From assembly GCF_900230225.1 (NCBI RefSeq), contig NZ_OCNH01000005.1:62001-126000 (forward strand): a DNA stretch of 64,000 nucleotides. The letters run 5' to 3'. The stretch comes from Spirosoma fluviale. Its GTDB lineage: Bacteria; Bacteroidota; Bacteroidia; Cytophagales; Spirosomataceae. The notes beneath the pieces are model-generated. The model was given only the letters and a program-made list of their open reading frames with translations. It made no database searches and was not told the origin of the DNA. Positions within the stretch are counted from its first letter, which is position 1, and each line of letters starts with the position of its first letter. Shown piece after piece: positions 23,352-32,183 of this stretch. The translations under genes were made by a program, and so were the position numbers.

Positions 23352-23362
23352 GGGGCAAAGAT

Positions 23363-23460
23363 ATAAAGAGCGAAAGAGCGAAAGAGCGAGACAGTGAAAG
23401 GCTAAAATCGGTTTGAGCCAACTTTTCACGCTTTCACTCTCTCGCTCTTTCGCTCTTTAT
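23363..23460. repeat. Inverted repeat built from AAAGAGCG units
   Basis: Three tandem copies of an AAAGAGCG-like unit at 23366-23389, in a left arm starting ATAAAGAGCGAAAGAGCG at 23363, face an arm with two units ending at 23460. The inverted repeat is therefore uneven by one unit. It includes the stop codon of the response regulator and fills the gap to the kinase start. It looks like slippage within a palindrome. Confidence 0.7.
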
Positions 23461-24164
23461 TCGGATTGGTCGGTAAACATATACCCGACACCTTTTAGCG
23501 TGCGGATGTGGGTATCGCCAATTTTTTCGCGGAGTTTCCGGATGTGTACGTCTACGGTACGTTCGAGCACGTAAATATCCGCCCCCCAGATTTTTTGCAG
23601 TAATTCTTCCCGACTGCAAACCTTATTGGGGTGCTGGGCCAGGAAAAATAACAGTTCAAATTCTTTCTTGGGCAGAATAACCTGTTTGTCGTTCTGGCTG
23701 ACCGAGTAATTCTTGCGGTTGATGAGCAGGTCGGCAATCAGAATTTGTTCGCCGGGATCGGCTTTCTGGGCTTCCCGACGAAACAAGGCGTTGATGCGGC
23801 TCATCAGCGCGCGGGGCTTAATGGGTTTGGTAATGTAATCATCGGCCCCAACGTCAAAGGCAGCTACTTCGGAGTACTCCTCAGAACGGGCTGTCAGGTA
23901 AAGAATATAGGTCTGGCGTAGTTCGGGAATGTCGCGTAGTTGCCGACCGGCCTCAATGCCATCCAGATGCGGCATCATGATATCCAGCAGGACTAATTCG
24001 GGCAGGTACGTTCTGGCGACCTCAAGGGCTTTACGACCATCGGTTGCTGTGCGAACATCGTAGCCCTCTTTAGACAGATTGTATTCGAGCATCTCAAGGA
24101 TGTCGGCGTCATCGTCAACGACTAAAACGCGGTGTAATGGTTGAGCAGCTTTAGCAGCACTCAT
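23457..24164 (-). CDS. OmpR/PhoB-family response regulator
   Basis: A 235-residue transcription regulator. The receiver domain (about 11-125) has the acidic pocket VVDDDAD, phospho-acceptor Asp61 in LLDIMMPHLDG, and the conserved Lys in YITKPIKP. The winged-helix DNA-binding domain (about 140-235) has LPKKEFELLFFLAQHPNKVC and ERTVDVHIRKLREKIGD. It is expected to be phosphorylated by the kinase encoded just downstream. The resemblance is to PhoB/PhoP types but the regulon cannot be inferred. Confidence 0.94.
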   Translation of the reverse strand: MSAAKAAQPLHRVLVVDDDADILEMLEYNLSKEGYDVRTATDGRKALEVARTYLPELVLLDIMMPHLDGIEAGRQLRDIPELRQTYILYLTARSEEYSEVAAFDVGADDYITKPIKPRALMSRINALFRREAQKADPGEQILIADLLINRKNYSVSQNDKQVILPKKEFELLFFLAQHPNKVCSREELLQKIWGADIYVLERTVDVHIRKLREKIGDTHIRTLKGVGYMFTDQSE

Positions 24165-24463
24165 ACGAAGTGAAGTTGGTAAGAATCGTTTATCCGTTGG
24201 TACCTCTTTTAATCCATCGGTAGCCCGAAGTTACGTGGCTTATCCGCAACGTTACGAATCGGGAATGCATACTTAACAAAAACTTAACAGCTGTTTTCTG
24301 ATTTGAGCCCTCGCCTGACGATTGATTTTGAGTTTATTAATTCCTCATTAAGCTCACCAAACTATCTGAACAAAGCGAAAGGATACGGGTTGGTTACATC
24401 GGTAAGCTATCCAAATTTAAACGAAAATTACAATTAAACTACCGAGTTGTTTTTACTTGCATT

Positions 24464-25615
24464 ATGAATATTCGCTCCCGGGAAATCGAACTCCCATCGT
24501 ACGCAAAACTTGTTTGCGTTCTACTGTCGCTGGTTATTATTGTATATGGCTTACATGAGTTGCAGGGTTTGCTGATCCCATTGGTTTTTGCCATCCTGTT
24601 TTCTGTTTTACTATTTCCGCTGGTGCAGCGACTCGAAAACTGGGGCGTTCCCCGGATTCTGGCCATTATACTATGTCTTGTGCTGGCACTGGGGGCATTA
24701 ACTGCCTTGTTCTGGGGCGTTTCGGTTCAAATCAGTAGCTTCTCAGAAGTGATACCGCAGTTTGTAAAGCGTGGGAGTGAGTACATCGACAGTATTCAGA
24801 CCTTCGCTGACGAACAACTAAATATCGACCGGAAACGGCAGGTGTCCGAAATTAAAAAATACCTGAATCAGGCGCTGGCCGAGGGGGGTACCATTCTAAC
24901 GACGACGCTGCTGGCTACTACCAGTATTGTCACAAACCTGTTTCTGGTCTTATTATTCGCTTTCTTTTTTCTGCTGTACCGCGATTTCTTTCGCTCCTTC
25001 TTCTACAAGGCGTTCGACGATACCCGCCGGTCGAAGATCGACGATGTCATGAGCGGTATCTACGAAGTTGTGAAAGATTACCTCGCCGGTCTGGTGCTGG
25101 TGATTCTGATCATTGGCACCTTAATGACGGTTGGGCTCCTTATTCTGGGGGTAGATTATGCCGTGTTCTTCGGCTTTTTCGGGGCCTGTCTGGTGCTGAT
25201 TCCGTATTTTGGTATCTCAATGGGGTCGTTACTACCGGCGGCTTACACGCTCGTTACACAGGATAATCCGCTTAAAGCGTTGGGCGTTATCGGCGTTTTT
25301 CTGTTTGTGCAAACGCTGGAGGGCAACTTCATCACCCCATACATCGTCGGCTCCAAAGTGAGTATCAACCCACTGGCGGCCATTGTTGTACTGATTTTGT
25401 GGGAAAACATCTGGGGATTACCGGGTCTGATCCTGGCTTTACCTATGACGGCCATCATAAAAGTTATTTTCGATTCCGTAGACGCCCTCAAACCATACGG
25501 CTTTGTGATCGGCGAAGCCGAAAAGCCACGTCCGCCCATCAAAAACCTTCAGGAACTAGCCGACCAACTGCCCAAACGAGCCATGAAAGTCGGGAAAGTG
25601 GAGGAGAAGAATTAA
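24464..25615 (+). CDS. AI-2E family transporter (PerM-like)
   Basis: A 383-residue membrane protein of the AI-2E/PerM/YdiK family with about eight helices. The N-terminal pair (LVCVLLSLVIIVYGLHELQG; LIPLVFAILFSVLLFPLVQR) is followed by a soluble helical segment about 95-140. The C-terminal signature contains GFFGACLVLIPYFGISMGSL, ITPYIVGSKVSINPL and LPGLILALPMTAIIKVIFDS. Family members export various small solutes or ions, and autoinducer export is not implied. The 299-base gap before it (24165-24463) contains the divergent promoters for this gene and the regulator, without a motif I can place. Confidence 0.93.
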   Translation: MNIRSREIELPSYAKLVCVLLSLVIIVYGLHELQGLLIPLVFAILFSVLLFPLVQRLENWGVPRILAIILCLVLALGALTALFWGVSVQISSFSEVIPQFVKRGSEYIDSIQTFADEQLNIDRKRQVSEIKKYLNQALAEGGTILTTTLLATTSIVTNLFLVLLFAFFFLLYRDFFRSFFYKAFDDTRRSKIDDVMSGIYEVVKDYLAGLVLVILIIGTLMTVGLLILGVDYAVFFGFFGACLVLIPYFGISMGSLLPAAYTLVTQDNPLKALGVIGVFLFVQTLEGNFITPYIVGSKVSINPLAAIVVLILWENIWGLPGLILALPMTAIIKVIFDSVDALKPYGFVIGEAEKPRPPIKNLQELADQLPKRAMKVGKVEEKN

Positions 25616-25697
25616 TTATCAATGCGTGAATGATAGAATGAGTGAATGGCTTCCAGGATGTACTCACTCATTCTATCATTCACGCATTGATAATTAA
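25612..25697. repeat. Perfect 34-bp palindrome carrying both stop codons
   Basis: The arms 25612-25645 (starting TTAATTATCAATGCGTGAAT) and 25664-25697 pair perfectly over 34 bases with an 18-base loop. The TAA of the permease (25613-25615) and the TAA of the converging gene (25694-25696) are mirror positions in the palindrome. It contains the same TGATAGAATGAGTGAATG core as the repeat at 19808-19885. Confidence 0.92.
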
Positions 25698-26323
25698 AAA
25701 TTAAGCGGGTCCAGGTTTTTAAAATGGCCGTTCATGCGGATGCGCTGCTTGGTGCGCTCCATGTCCGACACCACCGGAAGCACGTTATTGAGGTGCTGTA
25801 TCAGAAAAAGCTGGCGTTCGGCTTCTGTTTCAAGGGTTAACAGTTCGTATTCCTGCTCAATGGACAGCCCAACTTTATGCGCCACCTTATAGGATAAGTT
25901 TTCCGATGTGGCTGAGTAATCCGTTTCAATTTGCAGAAGGTTGTACAAGCGTTCCAGCCGTTCGGTTAGGGCCGATGCGTGGGCGCTGTAGCTGTCGCCG
26001 GGGGGCACTAACGCAACTTCACCACCGGCATATAACTTTCCGGGTATCGGATTTTCGAAATTGACGAGCTTAAAAACACCCAGGCCTTTCGACTTTATGT
26101 CCATTCGGCCGTCGGGGTAGCGTTTATGTAGCGTCGTGACGTGCATTTCGGTACCGTATCCGGGAAGTTTGTTGTTGATGAAAGCAGGAATACCGAATGT
26201 CCGCTCTTCGTCCAGGCATTCGTTGATAAGTTGGCGGTAGCGTGGTTCAAAAATATGCAGATTCAAATCCTCGCCAGGATAAACAATCAGGTTGAGTGGG
26301 AACAGGGAGAGCGTCTTTTCCAT
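25694..26323 (-). CDS. Lon N-terminal (LAN) domain protein
   Basis: A 209-residue stand-alone LON peptidase substrate-binding domain protein. The start is the ATG at 26323 (MEKTLSLFPLNLIVYPGEDL). A longer frame would overlap the next gene. Family features are FPLNLIVYPGEDLNLHIFEP, RYRQLINECL, and the beta-rich middle with GLGVFKLVNF. There is no AAA or protease domain. Such proteins may be substrate receptors or regulators, but the function is unproven. It shares an operon-like tandem with the hydrolase at 26346-27131. Confidence 0.88.
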   Translation of the reverse strand: MEKTLSLFPLNLIVYPGEDLNLHIFEPRYRQLINECLDEERTFGIPAFINNKLPGYGTEMHVTTLHKRYPDGRMDIKSKGLGVFKLVNFENPIPGKLYAGGEVALVPPGDSYSAHASALTERLERLYNLLQIETDYSATSENLSYKVAHKVGLSIEQEYELLTLETEAERQLFLIQHLNNVLPVVSDMERTKQRIRMNGHFKNLDPLNF

Positions 26324-26345
26324 AGCGACGAAAAGGTACGGGTTT

Positions 26346-27131
26346 TTAGTTAAAAAGGGCATCTGATTCCAGAAAACGAACGTTTCTGGATTGTGCTTCG
26401 GCATAAATCGGGTCGGCAAGATAACCCAGGCCCGTTACATCCGACATACAGTCGGTTACGATAACGAGTTTATGAACGAGTTCCGGAACAAAATCCAGTA
26501 GTTGCTTCAGGCTGTTTGCGACGCAGTGCGACTTCGCTTCGCCCATTAGATAGATGGTGTCGAAACGGGCCAGATCGGCGATGAGCGTTGTGTTCAGCTC
26601 CGTTTCGGGAACGGCGGCATCCGGCACCTGCGCCCGGAAAATGCCGAAATGCTCTGATAGCGGGTACAATCCCTTTTGTACGGCTACATAGTCGAGGTCC
26701 CGCTTTCGCGACCAGTCTTTGAGCGCGTCCAGCAGGGTATCATGCAAAGCCGCCCCACGCGAACCAATCAAACAGTGTTCGGGCCAGATAAAGTGAGCAA
26801 ACTGACCGTCGGCTTCGAGCTCGTGAATGTACCTGATGGCTTTTTCGGGCGAGAAACGGGGTACCCATTGGCCCGCATCGACCTCCTCGCCCGAAATACG
26901 GGTAAACGGGTCCGGGTGTTTGCCCGACGCATCATGCCAGAAAAGCGGGTGCGCAATATCGAGCACCTGATGCGTATCGAGGGTAACGACAATATGGTCG
27001 ATCTGATCGGCGTGGTTCCGGATCAGCGCCGACATGCGCTCAACATCCTGATCGGCTCCCGGCACAAATAGCGCCCCGTCGGGGTGGCAGAAATCAAACT
27101 GCGTGTCGATAATGAGGAAGGCATTTTTCAT
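26346..27131 (-). CDS. Isochorismatase-like cysteine hydrolase
   Basis: A 261-residue hydrolase of the nicotinamidase/isochorismatase superfamily. The start is the ATG at 27131 (MKNAFLIIDTQFDFCHPDGA). The likely triad is the Asp of IIDTQFDF, the Lys of YVAVQKGLYP, and the Cys of GEAKSHCVANSLKQ. HIVVTLDTHQVLDIAHPLFW provides a His/Asp pair that could bind metal as in nicotinamidases. At 261 residues it is longer than PncA (about 210), so the substrate may be another amide. It is upstream of the LAN-domain gene by 22 bases. Confidence 0.85.
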   Translation of the reverse strand: MKNAFLIIDTQFDFCHPDGALFVPGADQDVERMSALIRNHADQIDHIVVTLDTHQVLDIAHPLFWHDASGKHPDPFTRISGEEVDAGQWVPRFSPEKAIRYIHELEADGQFAHFIWPEHCLIGSRGAALHDTLLDALKDWSRKRDLDYVAVQKGLYPLSEHFGIFRAQVPDAAVPETELNTTLIADLARFDTIYLMGEAKSHCVANSLKQLLDFVPELVHKLVIVTDCMSDVTGLGYLADPIYAEAQSRNVRFLESDALFN

Positions 27132-27350
27132 GGCTGGCAAAGGTATAGCGTGCGTCAGTTTGTGAACAGATGCCGAAACCGGATTTTAGTAAACATGAAT
27201 AATTGTTAACTAATTGATAAGTTTCGGGCCGTCTTGGTTGGTGTTTAAGGAAGATGGTTAGTTTAGCGTTATAGATTGTTGCATCTGGGTGCATGATCTA
27301 TGCTGTCGTGTATTTTGCCTGTATACTGTCATTTTTTAATTTGTCAACGT

Positions 27351-28706
27351 ATGAAATTAGTCTATCCATTCCTGATTGTATTGGCGTTAATGCCAGGGAT
27401 TTTGTCGGCTCAGGGTATTGTTTTTGAGAAAGGTAGCTGGGCTGATGCCGTAAAGAAAGCCAAAAAAGAGAAAAAACTGTTGTTCCTTCACTTCGATAAT
27501 CCCGGTTGCGGGGCCTGCGGTGAGGTGGCCTCAACAGCCTTCAACAGCCCGCTCACAAAAGAGAAATTTGCCTTGAATTTTGTGAGTTTTCGCACCGATG
27601 GCACTACTGGTATTGGCAAAGAACTCGCTGAGCGACTGGAACAGGAATGCACCCCTTCGTCGGTGTATCTGGATGCCGACGAAAACCCGCTGGTTCGTTA
27701 TTGTGGCAGCACTAGCTTTGACCGCATCTACCTCGAAAAAGCCGAAGAGGCACTCACAAAGAATCGGGAACGGCCACTGAAAGTGATGGCCGATGCCTAT
27801 GCAAAAGGAGACCGTTCGTCTGCCCTGCTGCGTCAGTATATCGACCGTTTACGAGAACTGGACCTGTCGAATACCGAACCGCTGGAGGCTTATGTAATGA
27901 GTTTACCCGCCGATTCGCTGCAATCGGGCCGGGTGTTGCGGTTTATTTTTGAGCAGGCACCTGTGGTGGGCAGTAAGGCCGATTCGGTATTTCGACGGAA
28001 CTACCCCAAAATGGACAGCCTGTATAAAGCCGTGGGCTGGAACAAAGCAGTTGAGCTGAATAACCGGATCACCGGCAATTCTCTGCGGAAAGCCATTAAA
28101 GAAAAAAATGTAGTGCTGGCCAGCCGAACGGCCTTTTTCCGGCAGCGAACGTTCAGTAATGATTACAAAAACGGTTTGGCGGCCCGTGACTGGGTCTTAA
28201 TGCGGTATTTCAGGGGCGTTAAGGATACGCTTCAATACCTCAGACTGGCATCCGATTACTACGACAAACAATACATGACCGCCCGGGTCGACTCAGTTCA
28301 AAAGCTCGATGAACTGGAAAGCCAGCGTCGGATGCGAGGTGAATTTACCGGACCCGATGGCACAATTACCCGTCCGTCGAAACCCGGCCAGATGCTTCAG
28401 GTGATGGCTTTCCCGAATACACAACGGTTTGTAAGTGCTCTCAACCAGGCCGCTATGGACTTTCAGGACCTGACCCGTGACCCGGTTTACCTCAACAAAG
28501 CCCTGAGCTGGTCGAAACGAACGCTGGAATACCGGGAAGATGGCGGTCTGATGGATACCTACGCCCGTGTGCTGTACCGGCTCGGCCGAAAAGAGGAAGC
28601 ACTGGAATGGCAGACGAAAGCCGTGAAAAAAGAAAAAGAACGCAACTCACCAATGGTCGCGTCGCTGGAAGAGGCATTGAAAAAGATGAAAGCCGGGACG
28701 TTGTAG
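27351..28706 (+). CDS. Exported thioredoxin-fold / TPR protein
   Basis: A 451-residue exported protein. The ATG at 27351 (MKLVYPFLIVLALMPGILSA) gives a clear signal peptide. Residues about 24-140 form a thioredoxin-like domain (thioredoxin_7/DUF255-like) with a CGAC active site in FDNPGCGACGEVAST, followed by the cis-Pro region CTPSSVYLD. The rest is alpha-helical, ending with TPR-like helices (YARVLYRLGRKEEALEWQTK). It is likely a periplasmic thiol-disulfide protein. Its stop codon lies inside a hairpin. Confidence 0.85.
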   Translation: MKLVYPFLIVLALMPGILSAQGIVFEKGSWADAVKKAKKEKKLLFLHFDNPGCGACGEVASTAFNSPLTKEKFALNFVSFRTDGTTGIGKELAERLEQECTPSSVYLDADENPLVRYCGSTSFDRIYLEKAEEALTKNRERPLKVMADAYAKGDRSSALLRQYIDRLRELDLSNTEPLEAYVMSLPADSLQSGRVLRFIFEQAPVVGSKADSVFRRNYPKMDSLYKAVGWNKAVELNNRITGNSLRKAIKEKNVVLASRTAFFRQRTFSNDYKNGLAARDWVLMRYFRGVKDTLQYLRLASDYYDKQYMTARVDSVQKLDELESQRRMRGEFTGPDGTITRPSKPGQMLQVMAFPNTQRFVSALNQAAMDFQDLTRDPVYLNKALSWSKRTLEYREDGGLMDTYARVLYRLGRKEEALEWQTKAVKKEKERNSPMVASLEEALKKMKAGTL

Positions 28707-28713
28707 TCCCGGC
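28692..28713 (+). terminator. Stem-loop over the stop codon
   Basis: GCCGGGAC (28692-28699) pairs with GTCCCGGC (28706-28713) around GTTGTA. The TAG stop (28704-28706) of the plus-strand gene lies at the loop edge. There is no T tract, so termination is uncertain. Confidence 0.5.
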
Positions 28714-28736
28714 GGTCACCTTCGGGTAGTCTAAGC

Positions 28737-29909
28737 CTATTTGAATGCCCATCCGGCCGTTAGCTGGAATGAATGGAAACCGCCGTAGGGCGTGCTGGAT
28801 ATCTGGACCAGATCGCGCTGGTAACGCAGGTTGGCAGCTAGTCGATCCGTTATTTTATACGATGTGCCAAGCAATAGACCGCTACTGGTACTGGGTCGAA
28901 TCGGTGGGTTCCGGTTCCCTTCAGTCTCGGTATACCCATTTAAGAAAAAGGCTAGATAAGGCCCCGTATACAAGTGCCAGCGATACGCCACCTCATGCCG
29001 GAATAAAAAAGGAATTTCAAGGAAGTTGAGGTTCGCATAATTCGATAAATACCGCATGTTACCAGTCGATACACCAACCGATCGGTAGCCGCGCTGGGCA
29101 TAGTTTAGCTCAGCCCGAACGGCCCACGTTAACGATAGTGGTAATTCGGCCCAAAGGCCTCCCACAAAGCGTGTTCGATAACGTCCGCCCGGCCCCATGC
29201 TGTTTTGGCCCACCAGACTGGCCCCCAGCCGGACGCCTGCCCGAAGGTCGTTCCACGGCAGGGGTTTCATGCCAAGAGAATCGGCCGAGAGACCAAAGCG
29301 ATACGTACCCCGTAAGCCTAACGTCGTTGTGGGTTGCCCACTGCCAGTGAAATAGGCGGTGCCATTAACACCAACAGCCCAGCGCGACGAGAGTCGGTAG
29401 TCGTAACTCAGCGCAGCCATTGGTACCACCCGACGGGTATTGATGATTTTGCCAACGACAAAATAAGCCGGGTTCTTCGGGTTTTCCCTGACAATACTGT
29501 CAACCCCAATTTCGTGCCGACGGTACACGGATAAACCAGCCTGAACTTTGACCTGATGGCGTTTGGTCAGAAGGGGTAGGGCAACGACCGAAAAATCGGT
29601 CATATACTCCTGACGCTTATAGAAAGCCGACAACTGAGTTGGGTTTGGTTGTGAAGAGGATGGAGAAGCCGGGTCCTGGGTCATAAGCGGATCGTTATTG
29701 GCCGATACGCCCCCGCCAATGCCCAACGCAATACCTAACCGGGGTCGGATATAAGCGGTTAGTTGTTGTCTAAGATGCCACCCGGAGCGATAGGGCGTTG
29801 GTAAATGAAGGGCCGAAATACCGGCTTCAAGCTCAAACCGCTGCTGACTGGACAACTGAGCCAGTACCGGGCCACTAAACAGTAAGCAGAAAAGTAAGGT
29901 AGTTTTCAT
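28737..29909 (-). CDS. Outer-membrane beta-barrel protein (PorT-like)
   Basis: A 390-residue exported protein. The signal peptide is about 1-17 (MKTTLLFCLLFSGPVLAQ). The rest is made of alternating amphipathic strands (LTAYIRPRLGIALGIGGGVS, GVNGTAYFTGSG, FSLTWAVRAELNYAQRG-like segments), ending in an aromatic strand (HSFQLTAGWAFK), typical of barrel proteins with a terminal aromatic residue. No plug domain is present. It is the last gene of the operon starting with the second ECF sigma factor and lies 6 bases after the preceding barrel gene. Confidence 0.8.
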   Translation of the reverse strand: MKTTLLFCLLFSGPVLAQLSSQQRFELEAGISALHLPTPYRSGWHLRQQLTAYIRPRLGIALGIGGGVSANNDPLMTQDPASPSSSQPNPTQLSAFYKRQEYMTDFSVVALPLLTKRHQVKVQAGLSVYRRHEIGVDSIVRENPKNPAYFVVGKIINTRRVVPMAALSYDYRLSSRWAVGVNGTAYFTGSGQPTTTLGLRGTYRFGLSADSLGMKPLPWNDLRAGVRLGASLVGQNSMGPGGRYRTRFVGGLWAELPLSLTWAVRAELNYAQRGYRSVGVSTGNMRYLSNYANLNFLEIPFLFRHEVAYRWHLYTGPYLAFFLNGYTETEGNRNPPIRPSTSSGLLLGTSYKITDRLAANLRYQRDLVQISSTPYGGFHSFQLTAGWAFK

Positions 29910-29915
29910 GACGTG

Positions 29916-31220
29916 TTAGAATCGATAACCGGCTTGAATACCGATGTTGGCGTAATCTGGAGTAAGGAACGATTGCCCAAGTACCCGCAGCCAGGGACCC
30001 GCAATCAAACGGTCGGTGAGCGCAAATTGATAGTCGAGGCTGCTATGCCATCCGGTTGTCAATTTACCCGTAGCCATGTCGCCATTAAGATTTAAGTAGT
30101 ACTGACCGTTCGTCGAAAAAGGGCCGTTCGGACTCGCCTGCAGCTCATCTCTATAGGTCAGCAGCGGCCCCGCCATGAATCCAATGGTGTGTCGACGGCT
30201 GTAGAGCGGTAGTAACCGAACCCCCGTTAGTAACGAAAACTGATTGGCCAGGTGCACGCGACTGGGTCGATCGGTAGGGCCAGTAAAATTGCTGGAGAAA
30301 CTCAATCCACCCATCAGCCCAACTCGCCGACTGAGGTAGCGTGTATATCGGGTTTCGTACAGGAGGTGGCTACCGATATCTTCGCCCAGAAGCCCAGCCG
30401 ATACATGAACTTCGTTTCGGTAGAACGGTATGTCCTGCCGGATGCGCTCATAGGCCTTATTTCTACGGGGAGCCAGCAGGTGTTCTTTTAATGGAAAGAG
30501 TTTGTAGCCTATTCCCAATGACCAGTATTCGTATTGCTGCCGGAAAGGATACGTCTGGTTTTGAACGGTAATGCCGTTGGCAACGGGTGTGATGTTATGC
30601 GCGTAAACGAGGTCGAGGGTTAAGCCGCCAATGTCGGCACCAATGCCCACCTGCCCTTCCAGGTTAATCGTTTTGTAGCTGTTCTGGATGGCGTCGGCAA
30701 TTTGGTATTGCTCGATCCGACGGCCATAGAACGCCTGCTGGGATGGGTTTTTCTGGATGTACTCCTGATACAGGCGGATGCTACTGGCATAGTCGGTCAG
30801 TTTCCAATTGTTCTGAGCGCCCGTCAACCCCCCGCTCAGTCGGAGCCAGGGCAACGGTTTAGCACCGGCAATCAGTCGGATATCTGCCCGGACCGCTTTG
30901 GGGTAGGTGGGAAAACCGCCCCCGGGATTACTCAAAACAGCGTTTGTTAGTGAATAACTACCTCGGGTCGCTTCGGCCTGCATGTACCAGTGCAGGCGAT
31001 CGTATCGGGCAAACGCACCTACCGAACCACCCACTGCATCGCCATCATTCGTGGCTGATACCAGCGTTGAGCCAATTAGTACCTGATCGCCTACACTGCG
31101 ACGCTGACTTAGCCCCAGATACGCTTTTGGGCCAAAGGACCATTCCTGCGCCCAGGCTGTCCGGACCATTAACCCCATCAACAGGAGTAAAAGGTTTCGT
31201 TTTGTTCGGTTTGTTTTCAT
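29916..31220 (-). CDS. Outer-membrane beta-barrel protein
   Basis: A 434-residue exported protein with an N-terminal signal (MKTNRTKRNLLLLLMGLMVR, then TAWAQ). Its many short amphipathic strands include AFARYDRLHWYMQAEATRGS and IGADIGGLTLDLVYAHNITP. It ends IGIQAGYRF, the Tyr/Phe-terminated last strand of outer-membrane barrels. It is likely a sibling of the next gene in the operon by fold, although the sequences are not clearly homologous. It follows the DUF4097-type gene by 15 bases. Confidence 0.8.
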   Translation of the reverse strand: MKTNRTKRNLLLLLMGLMVRTAWAQEWSFGPKAYLGLSQRRSVGDQVLIGSTLVSATNDGDAVGGSVGAFARYDRLHWYMQAEATRGSYSLTNAVLSNPGGGFPTYPKAVRADIRLIAGAKPLPWLRLSGGLTGAQNNWKLTDYASSIRLYQEYIQKNPSQQAFYGRRIEQYQIADAIQNSYKTINLEGQVGIGADIGGLTLDLVYAHNITPVANGITVQNQTYPFRQQYEYWSLGIGYKLFPLKEHLLAPRRNKAYERIRQDIPFYRNEVHVSAGLLGEDIGSHLLYETRYTRYLSRRVGLMGGLSFSSNFTGPTDRPSRVHLANQFSLLTGVRLLPLYSRRHTIGFMAGPLLTYRDELQASPNGPFSTNGQYYLNLNGDMATGKLTTGWHSSLDYQFALTDRLIAGPWLRVLGQSFLTPDYANIGIQAGYRF

Positions 31221-31235
31221 GGCGTTATCGTGAGT

Positions 31236-32183
31236 TTATCGGTCGACCAGGGTTTTTTCGCCCTGAATGACCACGGTGCTGTAGCTATTCTGGATGGTTA
31301 TTTCAGGTTTCCGACCGGCGGGTTGGTAGGTAAAGACTTGCTTGCCGTTGTATTTGCTGAGCTGGTCGGCTAGCCAGTCGGGCACGCGGATGTCAGCAAA
31401 TGTTGAAATGACATCGAATTTGAAGTCGGAGATACGCTTTGTCGCAATCAGAATTTCGGTACGGGCGGCTTCTATGGTCAGGGCGTGGCTGGTTGTTGCA
31501 GGAAAAACCGTGAGTTTTCCATAGCGGCTTTGCAGAACAGCCGTTCCCCCCAGTTCACGCAGGCTTACATCCGCTTTTTCGGCTTTCAGCGTCAGCGTAC
31601 CATCAAGGTTGCGCCCGTCAATGTCGCCGTAGTTGGATACCACCGTCAGCTTTCCGCCAATGTCTTCCAGGGTTAATTTCCCGAATTCGAAGTTCACGGA
31701 AACATCACCAGCCAGATCAGTTAGCCGAATATCACCGAAGGAATTTTTCAGGATCAATAGCGCCTTGTTGGGCAAGCTGATTTCATAGATCGCCTTGAGC
31801 TGACTTTGTAGTTTTCCGGCCCGCTGCGGGATAATAAACTGGTTCGACAACTCAATCCGCCCGTTTTCGGCTTGCAAAACGTATTGATGATACGCTACTT
31901 CGCGCTCGGCAACGGCCCGGTCGGGGTGCCTGGCAACGAGTCGCAACCGGATCGAAACCGTTGGCCGGTTCCAGCCCTTTACGACCACATCGGCCTTTTG
32001 TGCCACCAGCCGGATGCGCTGGCCATCGGTATACGGCAGGTCTTTTTCCACCACTTTAGTAACTACCTGCATGGATACCTGAGCGATGCCGGGCATTGCC
32101 GGAAAAAGCAGGAACACTGCCAGACCTAATCTGCGCACTAGTGCCATCCCTACCCTGTGGGCCGTTACGAGTAGCTGTTTCAT
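31236..32183 (-). CDS. Exported DUF4097-type adhesin-like protein (copy 2)
   Basis: A 315-residue exported protein with a signal peptide of about 35 residues (hydrophobic core LGLAVFLLFPAMPGIAQ). The beta-repeat signature is LKNSFGDIRLTDLAGDVSVN, FEFGKLTLEDIGGKLTVVSN, YGDIDGRNL and LQSRYGKLTVFP, the same kind of repeat as in the copy at 18142-19197. Its start overlaps the end of the anti-sigma gene by 4 bases (ATGA). Confidence 0.85.
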   Translation of the reverse strand: MKQLLVTAHRVGMALVRRLGLAVFLLFPAMPGIAQVSMQVVTKVVEKDLPYTDGQRIRLVAQKADVVVKGWNRPTVSIRLRLVARHPDRAVAEREVAYHQYVLQAENGRIELSNQFIIPQRAGKLQSQLKAIYEISLPNKALLILKNSFGDIRLTDLAGDVSVNFEFGKLTLEDIGGKLTVVSNYGDIDGRNLDGTLTLKAEKADVSLRELGGTAVLQSRYGKLTVFPATTSHALTIEAARTEILIATKRISDFKFDVISTFADIRVPDWLADQLSKYNGKQVFTYQPAGRKPEITIQNSYSTVVIQGEKTLVDR

